This document shows, in pieces, positions 53,895 to 64,000 of a stretch of 64,000 bases of DNA. How positions within the stretch are numbered: position 1 is the stretch's first letter; the number at the start of each line of letters is the position of its first letter. The notes under the pieces were generated by a model, which did not search any database, was not told where the DNA came from, and saw only the letters and a list, made by a program, of their open reading frames with translations. Position numbers and translations under genes: made by a program. The DNA is from Paenibacillus dendrobii (GTDB lineage Bacteria; Bacillota; Bacilli; Paenibacillales; Paenibacillaceae): assembly GCF_009807035.1 (NCBI RefSeq), contig NZ_WUBI01000001.1:2542001-2606000 (forward strand), given 5' to 3'.

Positions 53895-54380
53895 TTATAC
53901 ATTTCCGCGAATCATAGCGGTAACACCTGTGCGGGATAGCTCACGAATACCGTAAGGCTTCAGAAGCTCAATCATCGCATCAATCTTTGTAGAGTCGCCT
54001 ACCACCTGCACCATAAGGCTGTGGCTGCCAATGTCTACCACCGATGCGCGGAAGGTTTCTACCACACCCATAATTTCAGGACGATTCGCCGGTTCAGCGA
54101 TCACTTTAATGAGCGCTAGCTCCCTGGCTACCATAGGATTTGAGCTGAGGTTGATGACCTTAATGACATCAATCAGCTTATACAGCTGCTTCTCGATTTG
54201 CTCCAGCGTCTGCTCATCACCGAGGGTCACAATGACCATCCGTGATAGACCCGTTTCTTCGGACTGTCCTACTGTGATGCTCTCAATATTGAATCCGCGT
54301 CTTCCGAACAGTCCGGAGACTCTCTGCAGAACGCCAGGTTGGTCATTTACTAGAACGGCAATGGTATGTCTCATACTCAT
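53895..54380 (-). CDS. ilvN: acetolactate synthase small (regulatory) subunit
   Basis: 161 residues (called ilvH in Bacillus). N-terminal ACT domain (MRHTIAVLVNDQPGVLQRVSG) and a second ACT-like C-terminal domain. It binds valine to inhibit the large subunit. ATG 54380 lies 2 bases after the ilvB stop, consistent with tight coupling. Confidence 0.96.
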   Translation of the reverse strand: MSMRHTIAVLVNDQPGVLQRVSGLFGRRGFNIESITVGQSEETGLSRMVIVTLGDEQTLEQIEKQLYKLIDVIKVINLSSNPMVARELALIKVIAEPANRPEIMGVVETFRASVVDIGSHSLMVQVVGDSTKIDAMIELLKPYGIRELSRTGVTAMIRGNV

Positions 54381-54382
54381 AT

Positions 54383-56128
54383 TTATGCATCTCCCAACAA
54401 CATTTGATCAATGGTCGAGCCCTGAGTTACCATCGGATACACGTTTTCACCCTTGCTGACCACAAACTCGACAACGACAGGTCCAGGCGTTTCAAGAGCT
54501 TCCGCCCATGCTTTGCGCGCTTCTTCCTTGTTGGTCGCCCGAAGTCCTTTGACACCGTAGGCTTCTGCCAATTTCACAAAATCAGGGCTGCCTTCCAGAT
54601 CTATGTGGCTGTAGCGATTATCGTATATCAGCTCCTGCCACTGGCGTACCATGCCAAGCACCTGATTATTGATAATCACAACCTTGACCGGGATGTTGTT
54701 AATGGCGCAAATAGCCAGTTCCTGCGAACACATCTGCATACCGCCGTCTCCGTTGATCGAAATGACGAGTCTCTCTGGATGAGCCATCTGGGCACCGATT
54801 GCGGAAGGCAATCCGAAGCCCATCGTTCCAAGGCCGCCGGATGTGATCCACGAACGCGGCTGGTTAAATTTATAATATTGTGCCGACCACATTTGATGTT
54901 GTCCTACGTCCGTCGTAACGATCGCTTCGCCTCTGGTCGTCTCGTTCAGCATTTCGATAACCCACTGCGGTTTGAGTACGGTATCGGAATCCTGGTAACG
55001 GAAAGGCTGTTCCATTTTCAACTGCTGAATCCGTGTTCTCCATGCATCCGCTTTGGCTGCACGTTTCACTTCCGGATTAAGCATTTCCAGAACCGTCTTC
55101 ACATCACCGACGATCGGGATGTCCGTTGGAACGTTCTTGCCGATTTCCGCGGGATCAATATCAATGTGCACGATCTTAGCATGAGGAGCAAACCCGTCAA
55201 GCTTGCCTGTCACCCGGTCATCGAAGCGGGCCCCGATATTAATCAGGAGGTCCGATTCCTGGATCGCAATGTTCGACGTGTACGTTCCATGCATCCCTGG
55301 CATTCCTGTCCATAGCTCATGGCCACTTGGAAAGGCGCCAAGTCCAAGAAGTGTAGTCGTGATTGGAATCTCGGTCCGCTTCACGAATTCGAACAATGCC
55401 TCATGGCCTCCGGAGTAGATTACCCCGCCGCCTGCAAGAATCATCGGACGTTCCGCTTCTTCAATAGCCTGAGCCAATTTGTCGAGCTGCAGTTTGTTCG
55501 GCACCATTCGAGGGTTATATCCGCGGAGGTTTACCGCGTTACTGCTGGGCTCAAACAAAGTCAGTGCTGCTGAAACATCCTTCGGAATATCGATCAGTAC
55601 CGGACCTTTCCGGCCTGTCGAAGCAATGTGGAAAGCTTCGTGAATCACACGCGGCAATTCCTTTACGTCTCTCACCAAGTAGCTGTGCTTCGTAATCGGC
55701 ATCGTAATACCGGTGATGTCCGCTTCCTGGAACGCATCGGTTCCGATCAAAGTTGTGGCAACGTTGCCGGTAATGACTACCAGAGGAACGGAATCCATGT
55801 AAGCTGTGGCAATTCCTGTGACCAGGTTTGTCGCCCCCGGTCCCGACGTTGCAATACATACGCCGACTTTGCCGCTGGCTCTTGCATAGCCGTCCGCCGC
55901 ATGGATTGCTCCCTGCTCATGACGAGTTAGCACATGTTTGAAATCCTCAAATCCATACATCGCATCGTAAATATAAAGCACTGCCCCGCCTGGATATCCG
56001 AAAACACACTCAACGCCTTCAAGCAAAAGGCTCCGAAGCAGTATTTCCGAACCGGTAATGACTTCCGGCTTCATCCATTTCTCACGTAGTTGTTCTGTAG
56101 ACCGCACTTCAGGAATTTGCGCGCTCAT
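54383..56128 (-). CDS. ilvB: acetolactate synthase large subunit
   Basis: 581 residues. Thiamine-diphosphate enzyme with catalytic Glu region TRHEQGAIHAADGYARASGK, FAD-type middle domain and C-terminal ThDP-binding motif NGDGGMQMCSQELAICAINNIPVK (shown here in part). It condenses pyruvate into acetolactate, or with 2-oxobutyrate into acetohydroxybutyrate. ATG 56128 behind GAGGAGGAGGATG. First gene of the operon and controlled by a T-box. Confidence 0.97.
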   Translation of the reverse strand: MSAQIPEVRSTEQLREKWMKPEVITGSEILLRSLLLEGVECVFGYPGGAVLYIYDAMYGFEDFKHVLTRHEQGAIHAADGYARASGKVGVCIATSGPGATNLVTGIATAYMDSVPLVVITGNVATTLIGTDAFQEADITGITMPITKHSYLVRDVKELPRVIHEAFHIASTGRKGPVLIDIPKDVSAALTLFEPSSNAVNLRGYNPRMVPNKLQLDKLAQAIEEAERPMILAGGGVIYSGGHEALFEFVKRTEIPITTTLLGLGAFPSGHELWTGMPGMHGTYTSNIAIQESDLLINIGARFDDRVTGKLDGFAPHAKIVHIDIDPAEIGKNVPTDIPIVGDVKTVLEMLNPEVKRAAKADAWRTRIQQLKMEQPFRYQDSDTVLKPQWVIEMLNETTRGEAIVTTDVGQHQMWSAQYYKFNQPRSWITSGGLGTMGFGLPSAIGAQMAHPERLVISINGDGGMQMCSQELAICAINNIPVKVVIINNQVLGMVRQWQELIYDNRYSHIDLEGSPDFVKLAEAYGVKGLRATNKEEARKAWAEALETPGPVVVEFVVSKGENVYPMVTQGSTIDQMLLGDA

Positions 56129-56173
56129 CAGTCATCCTCCTCCTCATAATTTACATACATGTTACATCTGTAG

Positions 56174-56533
56174 AAAACAAAAAACCTTCCGTCCGCCACG
56201 CAGAAGTATTCTGCGTGAGGGACGAAAGGTTGTGCTTCCGTGGTACCACCCATATTTGCCATGCATCTCGCAATGCTAGGCCTCATCAGGTATAGAAATA
56301 AGGAACGACACTCATTAGAGAGCCTGCCGTCTCATATACCTAAAGTCCGTAACGTGGACTTGACGATTTTCCCTAATAAGCTTTAGCGCTTTTCAGGAAA
56401 ACAGCTCCGAGGTGAGCTCGTATAAAAGGGATTCTGGTGGAGGTTGCAGCAATTCCTCACACTCTCTGAGCAAAAGGGCCCTTTAAACTTCGTCCTCTTC
56501 ATTGCCGATCACGATATGTTCGTTAAAATGTTT
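56174..56533 (-). promoter_or_regulatory. T-box leader of the ilv-leu operon
   Basis: T-box core AATATGGGTGGTACCACGG at 56238-56256 (minus), followed by a terminator (56174-56231; AACCTT..GTCC..ACGCAGAA hairpin and T run). About 270 bases of structured Stem I-III sequence lie upstream. Branched-chain tRNA, most likely Leu by analogy with Bacillus ilv-leu, is inferred; the specifier was not placed. Confidence 0.9.
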
Positions 56534-56539
56534 AGACAC

Positions 56540-56569
56540 ATTATATGATTCATCGAACTTAAAAGTCAA
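56540..56569 (-). promoter_or_regulatory. promoter of the ilv-leu operon
   Basis: TTGACT (complement 56564-56569), 18-base spacer, perfect TATAAT (56540-56545), just before the T-box leader. Confidence 0.8.
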
Positions 56570-56690
56570 TACCCATATTTTCAAAAGGATAAAATCATGC
56601 TCTGAATCAACTAAACACAGACTTCCACCTTCCCTCATATGATGACATGTATTCACCTTTGAAGAAGCCCAGCTTGAAGGGAGGAAAGGC

Positions 56691-57137
56691 ATGATGATCA
56701 GGTATCGGAGACCCAAACAAGACGACGCGTTCATTATGCGATTCATCGATTCCCAGCTTGTCCCGCTGTCGCATTTAAACCCGGTTCAATTGGAGGCCGT
56801 GCGTAAAGATATTCCTAAAAGACTGGCCCGCGGCATTACTCTTGTCGCGTGCCAGCGTTACGAGGATAATCCGCTTGGCTTTGTGCATTTTTTTTTACAT
56901 GGCGAACTGCTATATATCGATATGTTGGCCGTCACACCCGAATCACAACGCAAAAGATGGGGCAATACGCTCATGGTTCACGCTGAAAAATTTGCGGTGT
57001 CACGCGGGTGCAAACGGTCCAAAGTAATGGTTGATGCCGGCAATGCCAACGGTTTATCTTTTTACAAAAAGCTGGGTTATGTTACAGTGCGGTTCCACAC
57101 TCAAAACCAGTGCCATGAACTGGAAAAAACATTATAA
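56691..57137 (+). CDS. GNAT-family N-acetyltransferase
   Basis: 148 residues, ATG 56691 with GGAGG 6 bases upstream. GNAT fold with the acetyl-CoA loop region LAVTPESQRKRWGNTLM and DAGNANGLSFYKKLGYV near the end. The canonical Q/RxxGxG/A loop is altered (QRKRWGNT), so cofactor binding is expected but the motif is not textbook. Substrate unknown. It is divergent from the ilv T-box promoter. Confidence 0.85.
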   Translation: MMIRYRRPKQDDAFIMRFIDSQLVPLSHLNPVQLEAVRKDIPKRLARGITLVACQRYEDNPLGFVHFFLHGELLYIDMLAVTPESQRKRWGNTLMVHAEKFAVSRGCKRSKVMVDAGNANGLSFYKKLGYVTVRFHTQNQCHELEKTL

Positions 57138-57148
57138 CCCGGCTACAG

Positions 57149-57187
57149 AAAAAAAAGTCTGTCAACGCAGTTCCACGAAAGACAGAC
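57149..57187 (-). terminator. terminator of the Gly/Pro-rich protein gene
   Basis: GTCTGTC / GACAGAC arms with eight Ts following on the minus strand. In the plus direction the run is poor, so it serves mainly the minus-strand gene. Confidence 0.75.
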
Positions 57188-57255
57188 CGCTTTTAGCGGG
57201 AAATTTCATTGCGGGCTCTGTATGCGCCATCTTAAGAGTTTATCCCATCCATGTC

Positions 57256-57597
57256 TTAGAAAAATCCGAATCCTCCTGGATATCCCCCCGGATAACCACC
57301 AGGGCCGTATCCCGGAACACCGCCGTATGGACCTGGACCAGGACCAGGGCCGTAGCCAAACCCGCCGCCGTAGAAACCGCCGGCAAACGGAGCCGTTCCG
57401 ATGGCCAAAAGATCGAACAAGACGAGAGGAATTATCGCCTTTGTTTGTACTTTTTTCCCTTTGCTGCGCTGAAGAATCAGGCGGTTGCCGGATATGCGAA
57501 CCAGCTTGCCAGTAACGAGATTACCGTCTTTTTTGACAGCTACTATATGTTGACCTATCAGCTTTTGCGCTTGTTTACGGGTAACAGACTGTTGCAT
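57256..57597 (-). CDS. Gly/Pro/Tyr-rich small protein, possibly spore-surface related
   Basis: 113 residues. Residues 1-50 form a compact basic domain (RKQAQKLIGQHIVAVKKDG, RISGNRLILQRSKGKK), like a small beta-barrel; residues 65-113 are low-complexity repeats of GYGPG/PGGYPGG ending GFGFF. Such tails occur in Bacillales spore-coat and surface proteins. Family not recognised and the spore link is inference. ATG 57597 with GGAGGGATTTC upstream. Confidence 0.7.
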   Translation of the reverse strand: MQQSVTRKQAQKLIGQHIVAVKKDGNLVTGKLVRISGNRLILQRSKGKKVQTKAIIPLVLFDLLAIGTAPFAGGFYGGGFGYGPGPGPGPYGGVPGYGPGGYPGGYPGGFGFF

Positions 57598-57722
57598 GAA
57601 ATCCCTCCTCCAAATATGTTCAATGTCAGTCTATTCCGCTAGTTGCCAAAGCGCTTGTTCCATAGCCCGGTGTACCTGCAAGTTGGATGCCCTGTCTTCA
57701 CCGCCCAGATACTGCATTCACG

Positions 57723-57760
57723 AAAAAAAGGCCGCATCCCAATTGATGGAATGCAGCCTC
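57723..57760 (-). terminator. terminator of the nup operon
   Basis: GAGGC.GCAT.CC / GG.ATGC.GCC hairpin followed by seven Ts on the minus strand, 28 bases past the nupQ stop. Confidence 0.85.
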
Positions 57761-57787
57761 TTTGACATGGTAGATCTTGCTTCTTGA

Positions 57788-58750
57788 TTATCGCTTGCCC
57801 GGATCGTACGGTTCCCCGAGAGCGGCAGGTGCGGAAGACTTCCCGACTGCGGCCACGAGTACAACGACCGTGAGAACATACGGCAGCATGTAGATAAATT
57901 CCTGAGGAATATCTTTGGACCAAGCAAACAATTGGAAGTAGTTCCCAATCGCCTGGGAAAAACCGAAGAATACAGCCGCACCAAAGGCTCCAAGCGGATT
58001 CCACTTACCGAAAATCATTGCAGCGATCGCAATAAAACCTTGGCCGGAAATCGTATTATGCGAGAACGTATTCGTTGTCGTCAACGTGATGGTGGCACCG
58101 CCGAGAGCAGCCAGCGCGCCACTCAAAATAACGCCGATATAACGCATACGCAGCACTTTTATGCCTACCGTGTCCGCAGCACTCGGATGTTCACCGACAG
58201 CGCGCAGACGAAGGCCGAACGAAGTTTTGTACAACACGTAGAAAGCTACGAGTACCAAAATAATGGCCAAGTAGGTTGTCGGGTAGTTGTTAAAAATGCC
58301 TTCCCCGATAATCGGGATTTTCGACAGCAATGGGACTGGCCATTTTGTCAGACCTTCCTTCAGCAGCGTGGTTTCACCTGCACCGTCAAACAGTAGTTTA
58401 ACCATGTACAGCGTGCTTCCCGCCGCCAAAAAGTTAATAACGACACCACTGATAACCTGGTCCGCTTTAAACGTGATGGATGCCACGGCATGAATCAGCG
58501 AAGCAATGATGCCCATGACCAAAGCGGCCAGCAAACCGATATACGGAGATGCAGCTCCCATACCTGCGTCTTCGGCATAAAAAGATGCCACGCCCGCAGC
58601 AAATGCACCGAAGGTCATCAGACCTTCAATACCGATATTGGTAACCCCGGAACGTTCAGAGAAGATGCCGCCTATGGCAGCAAAGATAAGCGCCGTAGAA
58701 AAGACGAGCGTCGTATTAATCAGCTGGCCGATTGTTGTCATCCAATCCAT
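57788..58750 (-). CDS. nupQ: nucleoside ABC transporter permease NupQ
   Basis: 320 residues with 8-9 hydrophobic segments. The BMP/ribose-type permease signature FSERSGVTNIGIEGLMTFGAF and GEHPSAADTVGIKVLRMRYIG are typical of YufQ/NupQ. It pairs with NupP; the ATG at 58750 directly follows the nupP stop codon. Last gene of the operon, with a terminator after it. Confidence 0.92.
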   Translation of the reverse strand: MDWMTTIGQLINTTLVFSTALIFAAIGGIFSERSGVTNIGIEGLMTFGAFAAGVASFYAEDAGMGAASPYIGLLAALVMGIIASLIHAVASITFKADQVISGVVINFLAAGSTLYMVKLLFDGAGETTLLKEGLTKWPVPLLSKIPIIGEGIFNNYPTTYLAIILVLVAFYVLYKTSFGLRLRAVGEHPSAADTVGIKVLRMRYIGVILSGALAALGGATITLTTTNTFSHNTISGQGFIAIAAMIFGKWNPLGAFGAAVFFGFSQAIGNYFQLFAWSKDIPQEFIYMLPYVLTVVVLVAAVGKSSAPAALGEPYDPGKR

Positions 58751-59829
58751 TTACAACACCTTCTCTTTCTTGCGCTTAAGATACAAGGGCTTGAGAACCC
58801 AGCGCACAATGCCTTGTGCAGCAATGAAGAATATGATGGAACCGATAACGATACGAATGATTTCAGGAGGAACATCGGCACCAAAGCTCATGCCGGCGGA
58901 ACCGTAAGTCAATATGCCGAATAGAGATGCCGACAGCAAAATACCGAACGGATGGTTCATGCCGATCAACGCCACCGCGATTCCGTCGAAGCCAATACCA
59001 GGCGACCCGGTAAAGACTGCTTGATAATGGAATACGCCGAGAACCTGGAAAGCTCCGCCCAAGCCGGCAAAGACACCACTGATGAACATCGCTTTAACGA
59101 TATTCTTTTTCACGTTCATACCCGCATATTTGGCCGCATCGCCATTATGCCCCACCGCTCTAAGCTCGTAGCCTTGCTTACTCTTCCACATGTAGATAAA
59201 GAAGAAGACCGCAGCCAAAATCGCAATAACCGTACCCCAGTGCATCCGCGCATTATCGAATGCTTCGGATAGCCACCCGATGGAAATGGACGCAGTATCT
59301 TTGATTTCTTCAGATTTTTGTTGGCCCTTCTGAAGCAGGAAGTTGTTTACGATATAGTTACCCAAATATAAAGCCGTCCAGTTCAACATAATCGAAATGA
59401 TAACTTCGTTAACGCCGCGTTTGGCTTTCAGGTAACCGGTAATGCCAGCCCAAATACCGCCCGCCAAACCTCCGGCAATAATCGCGACAAGCGCATGCAC
59501 CACGATCGGAAGGCCTGTCAGCTTAATGCCGACTGCCGTAGCGGCAGTCATACCCATAATGTACTGACCTTCGGCACCGATGTTGAACAGCCCGGCACGG
59601 AACGCAAACGCAACCGCGAGACCTGTCATAATCAGTGGCGTAATTTCGCGGATCGCTTCCCCGAAATCATATACATTCCCGAATACAGTCGAGAACAAGG
59701 AGCTGTATGCAAGCAGCGGGTCATAACCGCCGATCAGCATGATGATCGCACCCACGATAAGACCAAGTACAATGGCTACCAGCGGTACCAGGAGGCTGTT
59801 AACAGAAAAGATCTTGAATACTTTGCTCA

Positions 59830-59830
<1 letters not shown>
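58751..59830 (-). CDS. nupP: nucleoside ABC transporter permease NupP
   Basis: 359 residues with about 9 hydrophobic segments and FNIGAEGQYIMGMTAAT, ELRAVGHNGDAAKYAGMNVKK (split motif of the class). Start ATG 59830 overlaps the nupO stop by one base, a sign of translational coupling. With NupQ it forms the membrane channel of the importer. Confidence 0.92.
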
Positions 59831-61365
<1,535 letters not shown>

Positions 61366-61407
61366 GAGATCACCCTTATATCATTATTTTTGCTAAAGAA
61401 CGTAAGA

Positions 61408-61434
61408 CAAGGCCAGTTATATCAACCAGCCTTG
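61408..61434 (-). other. hairpin between nupN and nupO
   Basis: CAAGGC.GGTT / AACT.GCCTTG arms without a T run. Probably an mRNA-stability or partial-terminator element that keeps the binding protein in excess over the ATPase. Confidence 0.55.
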
Positions 61435-61482
61435 CCGTTTAATAAACACACTTATATCTCTGATGATCAGTGCATTGAAGTC

Positions 61483-62517
61483 TTATTCTTCAGGAACTTT
61501 GATTTCGCCGCTGATAATTTTTTGTTTGTAGTCCTCAACTTCTTTGAGTACATCTGCAGGAACGTTTTTGCTCGAAGTATCAGCAAGGCCAACGCCGTTT
61601 TCTTTCAGACCCAGCGTTTCGGATCCGCCTTTGAACGTTCCGTCGATTACTTCTTTAGTTACTTTGTCAACAGCCGTCGTTACACCCTTAACCATCGAAG
61701 TCAGTGTTACATCATCGCCGAATTCCAGGGATTGGTCTTTGTCAACGCCGATAACCCAGACTTTGCTGCCGCCTGCTTTGTTACGGGAAATAGCTTCGTT
61801 AAATACGCCAGTACCGGTAGCGCCGGAAGCGTGGAAGATAATGTCTACGCCGTCGTTGTACATGGTAGCCGCAGCTGCTTTACCTTGGTCAGGCTTGTCA
61901 AATGCGCCAGTGTAGTTAATTTTGATTTCAGCGTTAGGGTTAGCCGCTTTCACGCCAGCCTTGAAGCCTGCTTCAAAACGAACGATAACCGGAATTTTGG
62001 AACCGCCGACAAAGCCGACTTTGCCTGTTTTCGTCATTTTACCCGCAACGACGCCTACCAAGAATGCGCCTTCGTTTTCAGCAAACGTTACGGAACGAAC
62101 GTTAGGAGAGTCCACGACAGCATCAATAATTGCAAGATGTGCATCCGGATTTTGGTCTGCAACGGTTTTCATGTCTTCGCCAAGGTCAAAACCGATCCCC
62201 CAAGTGAGGTCGTATTTACCTTTTACATATTTGTTCAAGTTGGTAACGTAGTCTTCTTTGGACTTACTTTGTAGATATTGAGCATCAATGCCTTTGTCTT
62301 TCTTCAAACCTTCGAGAGCTTCCCAAGCGGATTGGTTAAAGGATTTATCATTTACCCCGCCCACGTCAGTTACCAAACCTACTTTAACAGCCGACTTTGC
62401 AGTTCCTGCGGAATCGCCGCCAGTTGCGCCTGTTTCTTCTTTCTTTTTACCGCAGCCAGCGAGTACCACTGAAAACGCGAGCAGCATAATCAGCGACAAC
62501 TTGAACATCTTTTTCAT
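61483..62517 (-). CDS. nupN: nucleoside-binding lipoprotein (BMP family) NupN
   Basis: 344 residues from ATG 62517 with TAGGGGGA upstream; an in-frame extension to 62673 runs through the leader. Lipoprotein signal (MKKMFKLSL..., lipobox LAGC, Cys22), then the BMP family body with GGVNDKSFNQSAWEGL-like motif (DKSFNQSAWEALE) and GSKIPVIVRFEAGFKAGVKA. BMP proteins bind purine nucleosides; in Bacillus NupNOPQ imports guanosine. First gene of the operon. Confidence 0.93.
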   Translation of the reverse strand: MKKMFKLSLIMLLAFSVVLAGCGKKKEETGATGGDSAGTAKSAVKVGLVTDVGGVNDKSFNQSAWEALEGLKKDKGIDAQYLQSKSKEDYVTNLNKYVKGKYDLTWGIGFDLGEDMKTVADQNPDAHLAIIDAVVDSPNVRSVTFAENEGAFLVGVVAGKMTKTGKVGFVGGSKIPVIVRFEAGFKAGVKAANPNAEIKINYTGAFDKPDQGKAAAATMYNDGVDIIFHASGATGTGVFNEAISRNKAGGSKVWVIGVDKDQSLEFGDDVTLTSMVKGVTTAVDKVTKEVIDGTFKGGSETLGLKENGVGLADTSSKNVPADVLKEVEDYKQKIISGEIKVPEE

Positions 62518-62797
62518 TGAATTTTGTCCCCCTACAATGAATTCTTTCCTCTCATTCGTTCCGCCCTGACCAGCAATTGATCTATGGTCAATTAATTGCA
62601 AGAATGGGCTTGTACAAATGTCGGTCTTTTTACATTTCAGATTATACCTTCTCGAATCGTCAAAATCCAGCACATTTATATCACATTTGAAAACTTTTTT
62701 TGAAGTAAACCGGATGTAAGCGCTTCATTAATGAAATATTTTACAGTTAGAGTAAACTCTTTGTCATATATTATAACAACACGCGTTAATGCGTTAA
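62518..62797 (-). promoter_or_regulatory. nupN promoter and leader
   Basis: TTAACG (complement 62792-62797), 16 bases, TATAAT (62770-62775) is the best promoter and would give a 245-base leader. A second TATAAT (62641-62646) lacks a -35. A cre-like TGTAAGCGCTTCAT at 62715-62728 matches 7 of 9 positions. No riboswitch core was recognised. Beyond these signals the region to 62901 holds nothing I can name. Confidence 0.5.
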
Positions 62798-62901
62798 AAG
62801 ATTACCACAGCATCTCATTGGAAATCCATTTTATGCGCAGAGTAATCAGGTAATCTGTGTTAGCTTTCCTGACTCTTAGCAATCACCTTTTTTACTCCAT
62901 A

Positions 62902-62929
62902 AAAAAACCGCCGGTTAAGGCGGTTTTTT
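62902..62929 (-). terminator. terminator of infC-rpmI-rplT
   Basis: AAAAAACCGCC-GGTTAA-GGCGGTTTTTT perfect hairpin with T run, 18 bases after rplT. Confidence 0.92.
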
Positions 62930-62947
62930 CTATAAAATAACGCAGAT

Positions 62948-63307
62948 TTATGCGTTGATTTTTTCTTTAGCTACAGTAGCGATAGAGTTGAATGCAGTGA
63001 TGTCATTCACGGCAAGATCAGCCAGCATTTTGCGGTTGATGTCCACTCCAGCCAGTTTCAAACCATGCATCAGTTTGTTGTAAGACAATCCGTTCATGCG
63101 AGCAGCCGCATTGATACGAACGATCCACAATCTGCGCATGTTACGTTTTGTAGTGCGACGGTCACGGTATGCATATACCAAAGACTTCATCACTTGTTCG
63201 TTAGCTGTTTTAAAAATGCGGTGTTTAGAACCGAAATAACCTTTTGCGAGTTTCAATACTTTCTTATGTCTACGACGAACAACGAATCCGCCCTTTACTC
63301 TTGCCAT
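62948..63307 (-). CDS. rplT: ribosomal protein L20
   Basis: 119 residues, ATG 63307. N-terminal basic [16 protein letters not shown]... extension and core [22 protein letters not shown] identical in style to bacterial L20 (23S rRNA-binding, large-subunit assembly; often autoregulates its operon). Last gene of infC-rpmI-rplT, 31 bases after rpmI. Confidence 0.98.
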   Translation of the reverse strand: MARVKGGFVVRRRHKKVLKLAKGYFGSKHRIFKTANEQVMKSLVYAYRDRRTTKRNMRRLWIVRINAAARMNGLSYNKLMHGLKLAGVDINRKMLADLAVNDITAFNSIATVAKEKINA

Positions 63308-63338
63308 AATAATAAACCTCCCAAAAATGTGTTGTTAA

Positions 63339-63539
63339 CTATTTCAAGTTAGCCAAGCCTTGTTTCAAGCGTCTTACATCCCCCGGAGCCATTTCTGGGT
63401 TACCAGCGAGCACGCGTTTAGCGCGTTTGGATTTGTGGGAAAGCAAATGGTTTCTGTAAGCTTTGTAACGAGTTACTTTACCGGAACCAGTTACTTTGAA
63501 GCGGCCTTTCAGGCTGCTATGTGTTTTCATTTTAGGCAT
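63339..63539 (-). CDS. rpmI: ribosomal protein L35
   Basis: 66 residues, ATG 63539. [20 protein letters not shown] and [12 protein letters not shown] are the L35 hallmarks. Between infC and rplT, the standard order. Confidence 0.98.
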   Translation of the reverse strand: MPKMKTHSSLKGRFKVTGSGKVTRYKAYRNHLLSHKSKRAKRVLAGNPEMAPGDVRRLKQGLANLK

Positions 63540-63557
63540 TGTACTTCCTCCTCAGGA

Positions 63558-64000
63558 CTATTGGGCTTTTGGAGCCAAAATCATAATCATACTGCGGCCT
63601 TCCAATTTCGGTTGGCGTTCAACCGCGGAAATTTCAGCAACCTCCGTTTTGACGCGTTCCAAAATCTTTTGGCCAATGTTGGCGTGAGTGATCTCACGTC
63701 CGCGGAAACGGACAGAGCATTTCACTTTGTCGCCGTCTTTCAAAAACTTGACGACATTGCGAAGCTTGGTTTGAAAATCATGCTCCTCAATGTTAGCTCG
63801 GAACCATACTTCTTTGATATCAACGATTTTCTGATTCTTACGGGCTTCTTTTTCTTTTTTCTGCTGCTCATAACGGAACTTGCCGTAATCCATGATGCGG
63901 CATACAGGTGGTTTCGCCTGAGGCGCCACATTCACCAAGTCAAGATTCAGGTCCACTGCCATTTGAAGTGCTTCCCGAATCGGTTTGATACCGATCTGTT
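63558..64000 (-). CDS. infC: translation initiation factor IF-3 (5' end outside window)
   Basis: The reading frame stays open to the right edge (QIGIKPIREALQMAVDLN and on), so the first residues are outside; about 147 codons are present of the usual 165-175. N-domain, linker (YGKFRYEQQKKEKEARK) and C-domain (IKEVWFRANIEEHDFQTKL, VRFRGREITHANIG) are seen. IF-3 prevents premature subunit joining and checks start codons. An internal ATG at 63962 is not the start. Confidence 0.97.
   Translation of the reverse strand, partial: QIGIKPIREALQMAVDLNLDLVNVAPQAKPPVCRIMDYGKFRYEQQKKEKEARKNQKIVDIKEVWFRANIEEHDFQTKLRNVVKFLKDGDKVKCSVRFRGREITHANIGQKILERVKTEVAEISAVERQPKLEGRSMIMILAPKAQ

Noticed and set aside
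56575..56600. CodY-box-like A/T stretch upstream of the ilv promoter
   Set aside because: At least four mismatches to AATTTTCWGAAAATT; not enough to call.
62518..62763. Purine riboswitch in the nupN leader
   Set aside because: Leader length would allow one, but no recognisable purine aptamer core was found by eye.

Overview
The window is a gene-dense chromosomal segment of a low-to-mid GC Gram-positive spore-former, most likely a Paenibacillus. This rests on the gene families present (Bce/Yxd-type transporter, T-box leaders on pheST and ilvB, nupNOPQ-type nucleoside transporter, YesM/YesN two-component pair beside an Lpl-type sugar transporter), strong AGGAGG ribosome sites, frequent TTG/GTG starts, and a gene order recalling the pheS-pheT-zapA-mutS2-yshE and ilv-leu regions of Bacillus. 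No prophage, insertion sequence or CRISPR array was seen.

Layout. 1-7.8 kb: a secreted M1 metallopeptidase (cut by the left edge), a structured intergenic repeat, a Yxd/Bce-like ABC transporter with a YxeA-family partner, an MFS transporter, a zinc-ribbon protein, a 26-residue membrane peptide and a DUF350 protein. 7.8-19.8 kb: mutS2, a YvlD-like membrane protein, a diguanylate cyclase, a stand-alone CuA-type cupredoxin lipoprotein, then a very large ZapA-coiled-coil protein (996 aa with 14-residue tandem repeats) downstream of pheS-pheT, whose leader is a T-box. 19.8-24.9 kb: an ABC-F ATPase with a long leader holding a 31-codon upstream ORF and an intrinsic terminator, then a small membrane protein with a NarL-type two-component system. 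24.9-38.9 kb: a carbohydrate region: YesM/YesN-like regulators, LplB/LplC-like permeases, a solute-binding lipoprotein and a GH42 beta-galactosidase, next to xylose isomerase, xylulokinase and a divergent XylR; a perfect cre site precedes the transporter operon.

38.9-48.7 kb: two tRNA genes (Gly-TCC, Pro-TGG) next to a duplicated copy of the tRNA-Gly 3' end, a GGDEF-EAL protein, a YbjQ-family protein, an HMGL-like aldolase, leucyl aminopeptidase, a PAS histidine kinase and a YkuU-type peroxiredoxin preceded by an exact PerR box. 48.7-56.6 kb: branched-chain amino acid synthesis, ilvB-ilvN-ilvC-leuA behind a T-box leader, then leuB after an oppositely oriented aldo/keto reductase; leuC and leuD are absent from the window. 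56.7-64 kb: a GNAT protein, a Gly/Pro-rich small protein, the nupNOPQ-type nucleoside importer, and the infC-rpmI-rplT translation operon (infC cut by the right edge).

Most genes lie on the minus strand and nearly every transcription unit ends in a readable intrinsic terminator, so operon limits are fairly clear. The least ordinary items are the giant ZapA-like protein, the ABC-F leader, the tRNA-Gly duplication, the orphan CuA lipoprotein and the intergenic repeat near 1.7-2.0 kb. All calls come from reading the sequence; no database search was run.
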